This document shows positions 1-12,906 of a stretch of DNA of 64,000 nucleotides, piece by piece. Position numbers and translations under genes: made by a program. Below the pieces are notes generated by a model. The model did no database searches, was not told the origin of the DNA, and worked only from the letters and a program-made list of their open reading frames with translations. The stretch's first letter is position 1. Every line of letters starts with the position of its first letter. The stretch is from Georgenia satyanarayanai (GTDB lineage: Bacteria; Actinomycetota; Actinomycetes; Actinomycetales; Actinomycetaceae): positions 1 through 64,000 of the forward strand of contig NZ_VUKC01000009.1 in assembly GCF_009193135.1 (NCBI RefSeq), in the 5' to 3' direction.

Positions 1-28
1 CCTGAGCCAGGATCAAACTCTCCGTAAA
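1..28 (-). rRNA. rrs: 16S rRNA, 5' end only (partial)
   Basis: The minus strand reads GAGAGTTTGATCCTGGCTCA, the universal 16S 5' sequence. Aligning GAGTTTGATC with E. coli positions 9-18 places the mature 5' end near base 28. The rest of the gene lies outside the window. The exact 5' end is inferred from this alignment. Confidence 0.95.
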
Positions 29-217
29 TGTCTATCGCCACCCCACAAAGGGGGTAACAACCATACGAAGAAACACCCACCACCCAAAAGAGCAGCGAGC
101 GATCCAGGCAAACACCCACCCGCAGAAGGAACCACGGGCAAGCATCAACCAAACAAACTAACAACCCCGACACCCGACCCACGCCCACCACAACGGCAGA
201 CGAACAAGCCAGACACC

Positions 218-270
218 AGGACCATATTTGGCATCAAAAAACTTGGCACACTGTTGAGTTCTCAAGAAAC
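218..270 (-). promoter_or_regulatory. rRNA leader with antitermination-type box
   Basis: The minus strand carries TTGAGAACTCAACAGTGTGC (about 246-265) followed by a T-rich stretch and CCAAATATGG. A block of this kind precedes 16S genes in many actinobacteria, where it holds the boxA-like antitermination and RNase III processing signals. It stands out as AT-rich within GC-rich surroundings. The function is inferred from family knowledge; exact processing sites cannot be read from one strand. Confidence 0.6.
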
Positions 271-331
271 AGACACACACCGCCAGGACCCGGACCATCA
301 GACCCGAACCCCGGACCGGGGCAACCTCTTC

Positions 332-360
332 AACTTACCCGATCGAACCAGCCCCGTCAA
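332..360 (-). promoter_or_regulatory. rRNA promoter P2 (proximal)
   Basis: On the minus strand TTGACG (360-355) and TAAGTT (337-332) are separated by exactly 17 nt, a near-consensus housekeeping sigma promoter. Transcription would start near base 325, giving a leader of about 300 nt before 16S. It lies directly upstream of the conserved rRNA leader block. Confidence 0.75.
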
Positions 361-507
361 CTCACTTCTCCAGGGCCACTCTCTCGACCACCACAACCCG
401 CGGGCGTGACACAGTCACTCGCTTCGGTGTGGACTCGCCAACCCCGGGACCGGCCGCCCAGCCTCCCGGCCTAGCGTCCGTGCCTCCCTGGGGGGCAACG
501 AGGTGAA

Positions 508-536
508 ACATTACGCGGCCCGCAACCCACCGTCAA
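508..536 (-). promoter_or_regulatory. rRNA promoter P1 (distal)
   Basis: TTGACG (536-531) and TAATGT (513-508) on the minus strand are again separated by 17 nt. The same -35 hexamer as the proximal promoter, at the same spacing, suggests a tandem rrn promoter pair. Apart from the two promoters, the leader block and the tyrS terminator hairpin, I see no gene or structure in 29-761. Confidence 0.75.
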
Positions 537-716
537 CTGCGCCCCACCCACCCCGTGCACCACCCGGGAATGTGCCGGTGACCTGCGCGTTTGCCTCGCT
601 CGAACGGCCCTCGCCCGACTCCGGCTGCGGATATCACGCCTGTGCGGTCGTTCACACGGCGCGTCGCCCGGCGGTGACTGCCGGCTCGGCTATACGCGCG
701 CGCCCGCAGACGCCGA

Positions 717-746
717 ACGCCCGCCGGCCGAGTGGCCGACGGGCGT
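717..746 (-). terminator. hairpin terminator after tyrS
   Basis: The arms at 717-729 and 734-746 pair over 12 of 13 positions around a GAGT loop, 15 nt past the tyrS stop on the minus strand. There is no long U-tract, which is common for actinobacterial terminators. It separates the arg/tyrS transcript from the rRNA promoters. Confidence 0.6.
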
Positions 747-761
747 CGTGTGGGGCCGAGG

Positions 762-2030
762 TCAGGCCCCGGCCACCTCGGCGACAGCGAGGTTGCGGCG
801 CCCGCGGCGCAGCAGGACGAACCGTCCCGCAAGCAGGTCCTCGGGCGCGAGCACGTGGTCCTCGTCGGTGAGCTTGACGTTGTTGAGGTAGGCACCGCCC
901 TCGGCGATGGTCCGGCGCGCGGCTGACCGCCCCGCCGCCAGACCCGTTGCGACGAGAAGGTCGACAAGGTTCGACTCCCCCACCACCGCCTCGCCGCGCG
1001 GCAGCTCGGCCACCGCGTGCCCGAGCGTCTCGGCGTCGAGGCCCTGCAGCTCGCCGCGCCCGAAGAGCGCCTGCGAGGCCCGTTCCACCCGCTCGGTCGC
1101 CTCCGCACCGTGGACCAGGGTGGTGACGTCCTGGGCGAGGACCCGCTGCCCCTCCCGGGCCTTGGGTCGCTCGGCCACCGCGGTGACGAGCTCGGCGATC
1201 TCCTCCCGGCTGCGGAAGGTGAAGATCTTGAGGAAACGCTCGACGTCGCCGTCGTCGGTGTTGAGCCAGAACTGGTAGAAGGCGTACGGGCTCATCATGT
1301 CCGGGGCGAGCCACACCGCCCCGCCCTCGCTCTTGCCGAACTTCGTGCCGTCGGCCTTGGTGATGAGCGGGGTCGTCATCGCCTGGACGCCCGTGCCGTC
1401 GGCCTTGCGGATGAGCTCGACCCCCGACAGCAGGTTGCCCCACTGGTCGTTGCCGCCGGTCTGCAGGGTGCAGCCGTAGCGGCGGTGGAGCTCGCGGAAG
1501 TCCATGCCCTGGAGGATCTGGTAGCTGAACTCGGTGAAGGAGATGCCCTCGTCGCTGGCGAGGCGCCGCGCGACGGTGTCCTTGGCGAGCATCGTGCCCA
1601 GCCGGTAGTGCTTGCCGATCTCCCGGAGGAAGTCGATCGCGCCCAGGTCGCTCGTCCAGTCGAGGTTGTTGACCATCCGCGCGGCGTTCTCGCCCGCGAA
1701 GTCGAGGAACGGCTCGATCTGCCTGCGCAGGCGCTCGGTCCACTCACCGACGACCTCGCGGTCGTTGAGCGTGCGCTCCCCCGACATGCGCGGGTCGCCG
1801 ATGAGCCCGGTGGCCCCGCCGACGAGCGCGATCGGCCGGTGACCGGCGCGCTGGAGGTGGCGCAGGAGGATGAGCTGGACGAGGTGCCCGTGGTGGAGGC
1901 TGGGCGCCGTCGGGTCGAAGCCGCAGTAGTAGGTGACCGGTCCCGCGGCGAGGGCGGCGCCGATGGCGTCGCGGTCGGTGGCCTGGGCGATGAGCCCGCG
2001 CCACTCCAGCTCCTCGAGGATGTCACTCAC
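762..2030 (-). CDS. tyrS: tyrosyl-tRNA synthetase
   Basis: Class I aminoacyl-tRNA synthetase of 422 residues that charges tRNA-Tyr with tyrosine in the cytoplasm. The Rossmann domain shows YCGFDPTAPSLHHGH (35-49, containing the HIGH-type motif), the tyrosine-pocket stretch TGGNDQWGN (194-202) and the KMSKS-type loop KFGKS (233-237). A C-terminal S4-like RNA-binding domain occupies about 355-422. The GTG start is chosen because the protein then begins SDILEELEWRGL like its relatives and GGAAGG lies 9 nt upstream. The gene follows the glycosylase gene by 64 nt and is the last gene before the rRNA promoters. Confidence 0.97.
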   Translation of the reverse strand: MSDILEELEWRGLIAQATDRDAIGAALAAGPVTYYCGFDPTAPSLHHGHLVQLILLRHLQRAGHRPIALVGGATGLIGDPRMSGERTLNDREVVGEWTERLRRQIEPFLDFAGENAARMVNNLDWTSDLGAIDFLREIGKHYRLGTMLAKDTVARRLASDEGISFTEFSYQILQGMDFRELHRRYGCTLQTGGNDQWGNLLSGVELIRKADGTGVQAMTTPLITKADGTKFGKSEGGAVWLAPDMMSPYAFYQFWLNTDDGDVERFLKIFTFRSREEIAELVTAVAERPKAREGQRVLAQDVTTLVHGAEATERVERASQALFGRGELQGLDAETLGHAVAELPRGEAVVGESNLVDLLVATGLAAGRSAARRTIAEGGAYLNNVKLTDEDHVLAPEDLLAGRFVLLRRGRRNLAVAEVAGA

Positions 2031-2094
2031 GTCTGCGTACCTTCCTGGTCGGTCGGGACCGGTCCGGCCCCGGGGACTAGTGTGCCCCGTCCGC

Positions 2095-2723
2095 TCAGCG
2101 GCCGGGTCCGCCGTCCGTCGGCCGACGACGGCGGCGCACCCCGGGCCGGTAGGCGGAGACGGTGGGCTCGCCGGGCAGCCAGAAGCGCCACGGGAAGGTC
2201 TCGCCGTCACCGCCCGGGCCGGAGACACCGACACGCGGTCCGGCCGCCACCTCGGCCGCCGGCGTGGCGGGCGCGACGAGCTCGGCCCGCCCTCCGGCCT
2301 CGAGGACCACACCGTTGTCCGGGCCGGCCAGGCCCAGAGCCTGGGCCATGCGCGCCGGGCCGCGGGCGAGATCGACGTCCTTCCTGGCGGCCGGGCGGCG
2401 CGAGCGCGCCAGCTCGACGCCGTCGACGACCTCTCCGGCCCGCAGCAGGACCGCGCTGGCACGGCCGTCGTCCCCGCACACGACGTTCGCGCACCAGTGC
2501 ATGCCGTAGGTGAAGTACACGTACAGCCGCCCGGGCGGCCCGAACATCACCTCGGTGCGCGGGGTGAGCCCCCGGTAGGCGTGGGAGCCCGGGTCGTTGC
2601 CGCCGTCGTAGGCCTCGACCTCGGTGAGCCGGACGGTCACCGCTCCCGCGTCGTCGCGCACCGTGAGGTGCGCGCCGAGCAGGAGCGGCGCCACGTCCAG
2701 CGACCGCCGGCTGAGGTCGAGCA

Positions 2724-2724
<1 letters not shown>
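2095..2724 (-). CDS. mpg: DNA-3-methyladenine glycosylase (AAG family)
   Basis: Monofunctional base-excision repair enzyme that removes alkylated purines such as 3-methyladenine, 209 residues, typical of bacterial AAG/MPG proteins. The motif [10 protein letters not shown] (32-41) holds the predicted catalytic glutamate E35, and [18 protein letters not shown] (65-82) is the family's DNA-intercalating and active-site strand. The ATG overlaps the argH stop by one base (TGATG), so translation is probably coupled to argH. Its place in an arginine operon looks like genomic convenience rather than shared function. The last 15 or so residues are Arg/Pro-rich and probably disordered. Confidence 0.93.
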
Positions 2725-5408
<2,684 letters not shown>

Positions 5409-5412
<4 letters not shown>

Positions 5413-5981
5413 GCGTGGTCTCTTTCCATGGATGGTGCGGGAGTGCGGTCGGCCCCGGTGCGGGCCGGTGCGGGGGTGGTCGGGGCCGCGAGGGCGAGGA
5501 GGCGGGCGGCGAGCTCGGCGCCGGCCTCCTCGTCGCGGGCGATGACGAGGACGGTGTCGTCCCCGGCGATGGTGCCGATGACGCCGGGCAGGACCGCGGT
5601 GTCGACGGCGGAAGCGAGCAGCTGCGCGGCGCCGGCGGGGGTGCGGAGCACGACGAGCGCGCCGGACCGGTCCGCCGAGACGAGGAGCTCGCCGCACCAG
5701 CGCGCCAGACGGGCCGCGCCGTGGCCCTGCTCGGGCGCGACGGGCGGGGCCATCGCGCCGGCCGCGCCCTCCTGCGGGAGGGCGTAGACCTGGCGGCCGT
5801 CGGGCAGGGTGATCTTCCCGGCGCGCAGCTCGACGAGGTCGCGCGAGAGCGTCGCCTGGGTCACCTGGACGCCGTGGGAGGCCAGCTGGGCGCTCAGCTC
5901 GCTCTGGGAGGAGATGCGCTCGTTGGTGAGCAGCCGGGAGATGAGGGCGTGGCGCGCCGGCCGGGTGACGGGCATGCTCAC
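5409..5981 (-). CDS. argR: arginine repressor ArgR
   Basis: Transcriptional repressor of arginine synthesis; family members form hexamers and bind ARG boxes when arginine is present. The N-terminal winged helix includes [20 protein letters not shown] (about 24-43) followed by LSRDLVEL, and the C-terminal arginine-binding half ends in a Pro/Thr-rich tail. The GTG start gives [11 protein letters not shown], matching the usual MS-x-P start of relatives, and forms a GTGA overlap with the argF stop; an ATG six bases later (5975) is the alternative. It lies in the middle of the operon it presumably controls. Confidence 0.94.
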
Positions 5982-6919
5982 GGCGTGGCCCCGAGGAGGT
6001 GGACGAGGACGGCCTTCTGCGCGTGGCGGCGGTTCTCCGCCTCGTCCCAGATGACCGAGCGGGGCCCGTCGACGACCTCCGCCGTCGCCTCCATCCCCCG
6101 GTAGACCGGCAGGCAGTGGAGGAAGACGGCGTCCTCGCCGCGCGCCATGAGGCGCTCGTCGACCCGGTAGGGGACGAAGGGCGACTCGCGCTCCCCCGCC
6201 TCGCCCTCCTGGCCCATCGACACCCACGTGTCGGTGGCGACGGCGGTGACGCCGTCGACGGCCTCGTCGGGGTCGGTCGTGACGAGTACGCTGCCGCCGG
6301 TCTCCGCCGCGACGGCGCGGGCGCGCTCGACGACGGCGGGGTCGGGGGCGTAGTCGGCCGGTGCGCCGATCCGCACGTCCATGCCGGCGGTGACACCACC
6401 GAGCAGGTAGGAGTGGGCCATGTTGTTGGCGCCGTCGCCGAGGTAGGCGAGGGAGCGCCCGGCAAGGGCGGGGCCGTCCGCTGCCACGCCGCCGCGGTGC
6501 TCGGCGACCGTCTGGAGGTCGGCGAGGATCTGGCAGGGGTGGAACTCGTCGGTGAGCGCGTTGACGACGGGCACGGCGCTCACGGCCGCGGCCCGGTCGA
6601 GCCCGGACTGGGCGAAGGTGCGCCAGACGATGGCGGCGACCTGCCGGTCGAGCACCCGCACGGTGTCCTCCACCGACTCCCCGCGACCCACCTGCGTGGC
6701 GGCGGAGTCGAGGACGAGCGGGAAGCCGCCGAGCTCGGTGATGCCGACGGAGAAGGAGACGCGGGTGCGGGTGGAGGCCTTGTCGAAGAGGACGGCCACC
6801 GAGCGGCCCTCGAACGGCCGCGGTGCGACCGTGCCGGCCTTGAGCTCGAGGGCGAGCTGGAGGACCGAGCGCTGGGCGTCGACGGACAGGTCGTCGTCAC
6901 GCAGGAAATGGGCGGTCAT
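5978..6919 (-). CDS. argF: ornithine carbamoyltransferase
   Basis: Transfers the carbamoyl group from carbamoyl phosphate to ornithine to make citrulline. The 313-residue protein has the carbamoyl-phosphate loop STRTR (49-53), HPCQ (126-129) and the ornithine-binding [10 protein letters not shown] near the C terminus. ATGA overlap with argD and GTGA overlap with argR indicate coupled translation. Its operon position and sequence favour the anabolic enzyme rather than a catabolic deiminase-pathway paralogue. Confidence 0.97.
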   Translation of the reverse strand: MTAHFLRDDDLSVDAQRSVLQLALELKAGTVAPRPFEGRSVAVLFDKASTRTRVSFSVGITELGGFPLVLDSAATQVGRGESVEDTVRVLDRQVAAIVWRTFAQSGLDRAAAVSAVPVVNALTDEFHPCQILADLQTVAEHRGGVAADGPALAGRSLAYLGDGANNMAHSYLLGGVTAGMDVRIGAPADYAPDPAVVERARAVAAETGGSVLVTTDPDEAVDGVTAVATDTWVSMGQEGEAGERESPFVPYRVDERLMARGEDAVFLHCLPVYRGMEATAEVVDGPRSVIWDEAENRRHAQKAVLVHLLGATP

Positions 6920-8163
6920 GCGGCACCTCCGACGGCGTCGAGGACGGCGGGCAGGTCGGCGAGGAAGCCGGCGGCCTGCTCGTGGCTGAGGATGAACGGG
7001 GGCGCGAGGCGGACGGCGTCCGGCGCGACCGGGTTGACGATGTAGCCGGCCGCGAGGGCCGCCTGCGCCACCTGGGGCGCGACGGGGTCGGTGAGCATGA
7101 TCGCCAGGAGCAGGCCCTCGCCGCGGACGCCCGCGACGAGCGGGTGGCCGGTCGCGGTGACGCCCCCGCTCAGCTGGCGGCCGCGCTCGGTGACGGCGGT
7201 GAGCAGCCCGTCGCGCTCGATGACGTGCATGGTCGCCAGCGCGGCGGCGGAGGCCACGGGGTTCCCGCCGAAGGTGCTGCCGTGCTGGCCGGGGCCGAGC
7301 AGGGTGGCGGCGTGCTCGCCGAGGGCGACGACGGCGCCGATCGGCAGCCCGCCGGCGAGCCCCTTGGCGAGGACGACGAGGTCGGGCACGACCCCGCCAC
7401 CGACATGGTCGTGGTGGTGGGCCATCCACCGTCCCGTGCGGCCCATCCCGGTCTGCACCTCGTCGAGGACGAGGAGCGCGCCGTGGCGGGAGGTGAGCTC
7501 CCGGGCGGCGGCGAGGTAGCCGGGAGGCAGCGGACGCACGCCCGCCTCGCCCTGGAGCGGCTCGAGGACGAGGGCGGCGACGTCGTCGTCCATGGCGGCG
7601 GCGAGGGCGTCGACGTCGCCGAAGGGCAGGTGCTCGACACCGCCGGGCAGGGGGGCGAAGGGGTCGCGGTAGGCGGCCTTGTGGGTGAGCGCGAGGGCGC
7701 CCATCGTCCGGCCGTGGAAGGCGCCCTCGAGGGCGAGCACCCGCGGGCGGGTGCCCTCGCCGTGGCGGCGGGCCAGCTTGAAGGCGGCCTCCATCGCCTC
7801 GGTGCCGGAGTTGGCGAGGAAGACGCGCGAGCCGGCGGGCGCGCCGCCGGGCGAGACGACCTCGAGGAGCCGCTCGGCGAGGTGCACCTGGGTGGGGGTG
7901 GCGAAGAAGTTCGACACGTGGCCCAGGGTCCCCAGCTGCGCGGAGACCGCGGAGACGAGGGTGGGGTGGGCGTGGCCGAGGGAGTTGACCGCGATGCCGG
8001 CGAGAAGGTCGAGGTAGCGGCCGCCGTCGGCGTCCCACACCCACGCCCCCTCCCCGCGCACGAGGACACGCTGGGGCGGGCCGAAGGTGTTCATCAGGGC
8101 GCCGGTGTAGCGCTCGGCCCACACCGCCGCGGGCTGCTGGGTCTCGGGGACGATCTCGCTCAC
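6916..8163 (-). CDS. argD: acetylornithine aminotransferase
   Basis: PLP-dependent class III aminotransferase converting N-acetylglutamate semialdehyde to N-acetylornithine. It has 415 residues. The PLP phosphate-binding [10 protein letters not shown] begins at 118, [14 protein letters not shown] is at 231-244, and the Schiff-base lysine is K267 in LAKGLAGG. It overlaps argB upstream and argF downstream by four bases each. Confidence 0.97.
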   Translation of the reverse strand: MSEIVPETQQPAAVWAERYTGALMNTFGPPQRVLVRGEGAWVWDADGGRYLDLLAGIAVNSLGHAHPTLVSAVSAQLGTLGHVSNFFATPTQVHLAERLLEVVSPGGAPAGSRVFLANSGTEAMEAAFKLARRHGEGTRPRVLALEGAFHGRTMGALALTHKAAYRDPFAPLPGGVEHLPFGDVDALAAAMDDDVAALVLEPLQGEAGVRPLPPGYLAAARELTSRHGALLVLDEVQTGMGRTGRWMAHHHDHVGGGVVPDLVVLAKGLAGGLPIGAVVALGEHAATLLGPGQHGSTFGGNPVASAAALATMHVIERDGLLTAVTERGRQLSGGVTATGHPLVAGVRGEGLLLAIMLTDPVAPQVAQAALAAGYIVNPVAPDAVRLAPPFILSHEQAAGFLADLPAVLDAVGGAA

Positions 8164-9086
8164 GGTGCCTCCGGGTGGGTGGACTGGGAAGCCCAGTTGG
8201 GCAGGACGAGGGTGCCCACGCCCGCGTCGGTGAAGATCTCCAGCAGCACCGAGTGCGGCTGGCGGCCGTCGATGATGTGCGCCTGCGGCACGCCGCCCTG
8301 CACGGCGCGCAGGCAGGCCTCCATCTTCGGGACCATCCCGGACTGGAGGTCCGGGAGCATGAGGGCGAGCTCGCTCGCGGCGATGCGACGCACGATCGAG
8401 GAGCGGTCGGGCCAGGCGCGGTACAGGCCCTCGACGTCGGTGAGGACGACGAGCTTGCGGGCACCGAGCGCGACGGCGAGCGCCGCGGCAGCGGTGTCGG
8501 CGTTGACGTTGAGGACCTGGGAGGGGTCGGTGACGTCAGGCGCGATCGTCGAGATCACCGGGATGCGGCCCGCGGCGAGGAGGTCCTCGACGGCGGAGGG
8601 GTGCACCTCGACGACGTCGCCGACGAGACCGACGTCGACCGGCTCGCCGTCGACGACGGCGGTGCGGCGCTCGGCGCGCAGCAGCCCGCCGTCCTCCCCG
8701 GAGATACCGACGGCGTGGGCGGTGTCCACGTTGAGGAGGGAGACGAGGTCGCGCTGCACCTGGCCGGTGAGGACCATCCGCACGACCGCCATCGCCTCGG
8801 GGGTGGTGACCCGCAGGCCGCCACGGAACTCCGAGGCGATCTGGAGGCGGTCGAGCATGGCGGAGATCTGCGGCCCGCCGCCGTGGACGACGACCGGCTG
8901 CATACCGACCTGGTGGAGGAACAGGACGTCCGCGGCGAAGGCGCGCTGGAGCTGCTCGTCGACCATCGCGTTGCCGCCGTACTTGATGACGACGCGGGTG
9001 CCGGCGAAGCGGCGCAGCCAGGGCAGGGCCTGGAGGAGGACCTCGGCCTTCTGGTCCGGGCGCAGGCTGTCGGGGAGCTCGGTCAT
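8160..9086 (-). CDS. argB: acetylglutamate kinase
   Basis: Phosphorylates N-acetylglutamate, usually the step feedback-inhibited by arginine in operons with argJ. The 308-residue amino-acid-kinase fold shows [10 protein letters not shown] (nucleotide-binding lysine), [11 protein letters not shown], and the C-terminal [17 protein letters not shown] found in arginine-sensitive enzymes. The start overlaps the argJ stop as ATGA. Confidence 0.97.
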   Translation of the reverse strand: MTELPDSLRPDQKAEVLLQALPWLRRFAGTRVVIKYGGNAMVDEQLQRAFAADVLFLHQVGMQPVVVHGGGPQISAMLDRLQIASEFRGGLRVTTPEAMAVVRMVLTGQVQRDLVSLLNVDTAHAVGISGEDGGLLRAERRTAVVDGEPVDVGLVGDVVEVHPSAVEDLLAAGRIPVISTIAPDVTDPSQVLNVNADTAAAALAVALGARKLVVLTDVEGLYRAWPDRSSIVRRIAASELALMLPDLQSGMVPKMEACLRAVQGGVPQAHIIDGRQPHSVLLEIFTDAGVGTLVLPNWASQSTHPEAP

Positions 9087-10249
9087 GTCGAGTAGGCGCT
9101 GTTCTCGTGGACGTAGTCGTGGGTGAGGTCGTTGGTCCACACGGTGACGGGCGGGGCGTCCCCGGCGTGGAGGGCGATCTCGACGTGGATCTCGCGGTCC
9201 GCGGCGAGGTCGACGAGCGAGCGGTCCTCCCCCACGCCCCCGGCCCGGCACACCTGGACGCCGTTGATGGTGACGTCGAGGAGCAGCGGGTCGTAGGGGG
9301 CGACGTCCTCGGGGACGGTGCCGGCGGCGGCGATGATCCGCCCCCAGTTGGGGTCGTTGCCGAACATCGCGGCCTTGAACAGGTTGGAGCGGGTGACGGC
9401 GCGGGCGACGGCGAGCGCGGCGGTCTCGTCGGTGCCGCCGGTCACGGTGACGGCGACGTCGTGGCTGGCCCCCTCGGCGTCGGCGATGAGCTGGCGGGCC
9501 AGCTGCTGGGCGGCACTGGTCAGGGCCTCCTGGAAGGCGGCCGGCTCCGGGCGCACACCGCTCGCGCCGGAGGCGAGGAGGATGACCGTGTCGTTGGTCG
9601 ACATCGCCCCGTCGGAGTCGACGCGGTCGAAGCTCAGGCGGGTGGCCTCGCGGAGCGCGGCGTCGGCCTGGGCGGCGTCGAGCTCGGCGTCCGTGGTGAG
9701 GACGCAGAGCATCGTGGCGAGCGCGGGGGCGAGCATGCCGGCGCCCTTGACCATCCCACCCACCGACCAGCCCCCGCCCTCGACGTGGACGGTCTTGGCG
9801 ACGGTGTCGGTCGTCATGATCGCCTCGGCGGCGTCCCGGCCGCCGTCCGCGGACAGGGCAGCGGCCGCCGTGTCGATACCGGCGGTGAGGGCAGGCATGT
9901 CGAGCCGCTCGCCGATGAGGCCGGTGGAGCAGACGAGGACGTCCCCGCTGGAGACGCCGAGCCGTTCGGCGACGTGCTCGGCGGTGGCGTGGGTGTCGGC
10001 GAAGCCCTCCGGGCCGGTGCACGCGTTCGCGCCGCCGGAGTTGAGGACGACGGCGCGGGCGATCCCGTCCCCGACGGCGGTGCGCGACCACACGACGGGG
10101 GCCGCGACGACGCGGTTGGTCGTGAAGACGGCCGCCGCGACGGCGGAGGGGCCGTCGTTGACGACGAGCGCGACGTCCCTGCCGCCGGAGCTCTTGAGCC
10201 CGGCGGGGACGCCGGCGGCCCGGAAGCCGCGTGCTGCGGTGACGGTCAC
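9083..10249 (-). CDS. argJ: glutamate N-acetyltransferase / amino-acid acetyltransferase
   Basis: Recycles the acetyl group from N-acetylornithine to glutamate, closing the cyclic arginine pathway; whether it also uses acetyl-CoA cannot be told here. The 388-residue precursor carries [14 protein letters not shown] (168-181); family members cleave themselves between the Ala and Thr (A178/T179) and the threonine becomes the catalytic nucleophile. The GTG start is set by the GTGA overlap with argC and gives [12 protein letters not shown], as in homologues. No argE is seen, as expected with ArgJ present. Confidence 0.96.
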   Translation of the reverse strand: MTVTAARGFRAAGVPAGLKSSGGRDVALVVNDGPSAVAAAVFTTNRVVAAPVVWSRTAVGDGIARAVVLNSGGANACTGPEGFADTHATAEHVAERLGVSSGDVLVCSTGLIGERLDMPALTAGIDTAAAALSADGGRDAAEAIMTTDTVAKTVHVEGGGWSVGGMVKGAGMLAPALATMLCVLTTDAELDAAQADAALREATRLSFDRVDSDGAMSTNDTVILLASGASGVRPEPAAFQEALTSAAQQLARQLIADAEGASHDVAVTVTGGTDETAALAVARAVTRSNLFKAAMFGNDPNWGRIIAAAGTVPEDVAPYDPLLLDVTINGVQVCRAGGVGEDRSLVDLAADREIHVEIALHAGDAPPVTVWTNDLTHDYVHENSAYST

Positions 10250-11322
10250 GGGGCGACTCCCACGGTGCTGAGGCCGAGCTGCTCGGGCAGCCCGAGCGCG
10301 AGGTTCATGGACTGGACGGCGGCACCGGCGGTGCCCTTGACGAGGTTGTCGATCGCGCAGACGGCGACGACGCGGCGCGCGCGCTCGTCGACGGTCACCT
10401 GGACGTGGGCGGTGTTGGCGCCGAGGGTGGCCGCGGTCGTGGGCCACCGCCCCTCGGGCAGGAGCCGGACGAAGGTCTCCCCCCCGTAGGCGTCCTCCCA
10501 GGCGGACCGGACCCGCGCCGTCGTCGTCCCCGCGACGAGGGGGGCGGTGACGGTGGCGAGGATGCCGCGGGCCATCGGCACGAGCGTGGGGGTGAAGGAC
10601 AGGCGCACGTCCCCCGCGCCGGCGCGGCGCAGGTTCTGCTCGATCTCCGGCACGTGCCGGTGGGTGCCGCCGACGGCGTAGGGGGTGGCGGTGCCCAGGC
10701 CCTCGGCGGCGAGCAGGTGCGGCTTGAGGGACTTGCCCGCGCCGGAGTAGCCGTTGGCGAGGACGGCGACGACGTCGGTCGGGTCGACGACGCCGGCGCT
10801 GACACCGGGCTGGAGGGCGAGTGTGACGGCCGTGACGTTGCACCCCGGGACGGCGACAGTGCGCGCCTCCCGGAGGACGGCCCGCTGGGCGGCGGCGGTG
10901 CCGCTCTCCCCCGCGTGCCGCAGCTCGGGCATGCCGTAGGGCCAGGCACCGGCGAAGGTGCCGCCGTAGAAGTCGTCCCAGTCGGCGACGTGCTCGAGGC
11001 GGTGGTCGGCACCGCAGTCGAGGAGCAGCGGTGTGGGACCGTCGAGCGCGGCGAGGGCGTCGGTCAGCTCGCCCGACGCGCCGTGCGGGAGGGCGAGGAC
11101 GACGACGTCGTGCCCCGCCAGCCGCGTGGGGTCGGTGGGCTCGAGGAGCCGGTCGGCGAGCGGCAGGAGGTGGGGCTGGTGCTGACCGAGGAGGTCGCCG
11201 GCACTGGCGTTCGCGGTGAGCGCGCCGATCTCGACCTCGGGGTGCGCGAGGAGCAGCCGCAGGACCTCTCCACCCGCGTACCCGCTCGCTCCGGCCACGG
11301 CCACAGAAACAGTCACCCGCAT
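10246..11322 (-). CDS. argC: N-acetyl-gamma-glutamyl-phosphate reductase
   Basis: NADPH-dependent reductase making N-acetylglutamate semialdehyde; first gene of the arg operon. The nucleotide loop GASGYAG is at 11-17, the catalytic cysteine at C161 (VPGCNVTAV), and the C-terminal [18 protein letters not shown] is invariant in the family. The ATG at 11322 has no Shine-Dalgarno sequence. A GTG two codons later (11316) lies exactly 7 nt after a TATAGT -10-like hexamer, so a leaderless message starting at that GTG (356 residues) is a real alternative. Confidence 0.96.
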   Translation of the reverse strand: MRVTVSVAVAGASGYAGGEVLRLLLAHPEVEIGALTANASAGDLLGQHQPHLLPLADRLLEPTDPTRLAGHDVVVLALPHGASGELTDALAALDGPTPLLLDCGADHRLEHVADWDDFYGGTFAGAWPYGMPELRHAGESGTAAAQRAVLREARTVAVPGCNVTAVTLALQPGVSAGVVDPTDVVAVLANGYSGAGKSLKPHLLAAEGLGTATPYAVGGTHRHVPEIEQNLRRAGAGDVRLSFTPTLVPMARGILATVTAPLVAGTTTARVRSAWEDAYGGETFVRLLPEGRWPTTAATLGANTAHVQVTVDERARRVVAVCAIDNLVKGTAGAAVQSMNLALGLPEQLGLSTVGVAP

Positions 11323-11346
11323 AACTATACACAGCAGTGAATGAAA
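11318..11346 (-). promoter_or_regulatory. arg operon promoter with possible ARG box
   Basis: This AT-rich pocket before argC contains TATAGT (11329-11324, minus strand) as a -10. No good -35 is visible; TTGTGA is present but 20 nt away. The stretch TTCATTCACTGCTGTGTATA resembles the AT-rich operators bound by ArgR. The operator assignment is inference from context only. Confidence 0.4.
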
Positions 11347-11446
11347 GGCTCACAAGGTCGAGCCGCCACGCCGGAGGACCCTCCCGGCGACGCCCATCCC
11401 ACGGGTTGGCGGTCCAGTCAGCGGGCCGGCCGTGAGACCGGGTGCC

Positions 11447-12706
11447 CTACTCCTGCCGACGCCGCCGCCGTCCGCGAGCGAGCACGTCGCGGGCGAACCC
11501 GGGGTCCGGGATCCTCGCGCGCGGCTTGCGCGACCGCTGCTTCTCCCGGAGCCGAGCGCGGTCCTCGAGCTTCAGCGGGTCCAGCACGTGGTCGACGGCG
11601 GCGAGGATCGAGCCGCGGAGCAGCCACAGCCCGGTCTCCTCCCGCGGGTCGACCAGGAGCAGCTCGGTGAGGATGGCACGCGCTTCACCGGCGAGGTTCA
11701 GGCTCTCTGCCAGGTTCCGTTCGACCTCGACCTCGGAGCTGTGGGCCTCGGCCTCGACGAGCGCGCCGAAGGCCTCCAGACAGTCCGCGACATGATCGAG
11801 CAGGACGGCGAACGCGGGGCGGACCTGCTCGCCGTAGCCGTCGTCGGGCGTCTCGTGCTCGGGCGCCTCCGCGAACATGGTGGCGAGAAGGGCACGGATC
11901 CCGAGCAACGAGCGATCGAGGGACGCCAGTCCGGCCCGGAGGACCGGTTCGACCTCGGGGGTGCCGATCGCGCGGGGGTTGAAACGCCGCATGTCCGTGA
12001 CCGTGCTGATCGCCGCCTCCGTGCGCTCCATGGCCAGGGCGATGGCGCGTGCCTCGTCCAGCCAGCTGCCGACCGCGCCCTTGGTGATCGGGTGCTGGGC
12101 CATCGACGAGGCGGCTGCCCGCAGGCACGCGGCCTGGCCGTTGGCGACGTTGCGCACGTCGGTCACCGCGGCCCGGAAGGGAACGGGCGGCGGCAGCAGC
12201 AGGTTGAACGCCATCCCGACGCCGGCACCGATGAGCGTGGTCAGCACGCGAGTCTCCGCCGCGACCTCCGAGCCCGCCGTGCCCAGGATGAGCATGGCGC
12301 TGATCGCCGTCTCCAGCCGCTGGTCACCGAGGCGTAGGACCGCGGCGAGCAGGAGGGCGAGCGCGATCGCTCCTCCCAGGCTCCACCAGGTCAGCCCCAC
12401 CCACGTCGACAGCGTGACCGCCACCAGCACCCCGGTCAGCACGGCGCCCACTCGGACGACGCCCATCTGGAAGCTTGCCGTCGCCGACGCCTGGACCACC
12501 AGGAGGGCGGTGAGCGCGCCCGTGAGATCGATGGGGCCGTCGACCAGCCACACCGTCAGCAGGTAGGCCACGACGGAGGCGGTCGTCAGCCTGGCCACCC
12601 ACGCCAGGAGCGACAGCACCGGTTGCGGCAGCAACCAGGCCGGCGCCACCTGCCCCCACCTGCGCCACCGGCGCAGCGCTCCCCGGGCACGGGCTGACTC
12701 GGGCAC
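11447..12706 (-). CDS. FUSC-like / aromatic-acid-exporter family membrane protein
   Basis: A 419-residue membrane protein. The N-terminal third has about five or six hydrophobic segments (LTTASVVAYLLTVWLVDG, ALTALLVVQASATA, AVLTGVLVAVTLSTWVGL, GGAIALALLLAAVL, LIGAGVGMAFNLLLPP), followed by a long cytosolic helical domain and a basic C-terminal tail. This layout fits the FUSC/YqjA-type families linked to efflux of aromatic acids; the substrate here is unknown. The GTG start is chosen because GGGGAG lies 8 nt upstream. It is transcribed away from the methyltransferase gene. Confidence 0.7.
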   Translation of the reverse strand: MPESARARGALRRWRRWGQVAPAWLLPQPVLSLLAWVARLTTASVVAYLLTVWLVDGPIDLTGALTALLVVQASATASFQMGVVRVGAVLTGVLVAVTLSTWVGLTWWSLGGAIALALLLAAVLRLGDQRLETAISAMLILGTAGSEVAAETRVLTTLIGAGVGMAFNLLLPPPVPFRAAVTDVRNVANGQAACLRAAASSMAQHPITKGAVGSWLDEARAIALAMERTEAAISTVTDMRRFNPRAIGTPEVEPVLRAGLASLDRSLLGIRALLATMFAEAPEHETPDDGYGEQVRPAFAVLLDHVADCLEAFGALVEAEAHSSEVEVERNLAESLNLAGEARAILTELLLVDPREETGLWLLRGSILAAVDHVLDPLKLEDRARLREKQRSRKPRARIPDPGFARDVLARGRRRRRQE

Positions 12707-12906
12707 GGCGACTCCCCGTCGGTCGGAGATAGCGAGCCTACAAGCCGACGGCCGACTGGCCGATAGGGGGCGGGCGCCGCGCCAGCCGCAGCTGCACCTG
12801 CCGGACGTGGACGCTGTGTGCAGATCTCGCAGGGACCGCCTGCCACCAGCACGCCGGGGTCTGGGAGCACCTATGTTCGGAACCATCAGCCAGAGAAGGA
12901 GATGGG

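Noticed and set aside
503-871. Open frame over the rRNA promoter region
   Set aside because: It overlaps tandem promoters and the tyrS terminator and encodes a Pro/Arg-rich sequence with no support.
967-990. tRNA-like GGTTCGACTCC
   Set aside because: It lies inside tyrS and has no acceptor stem or cloverleaf.
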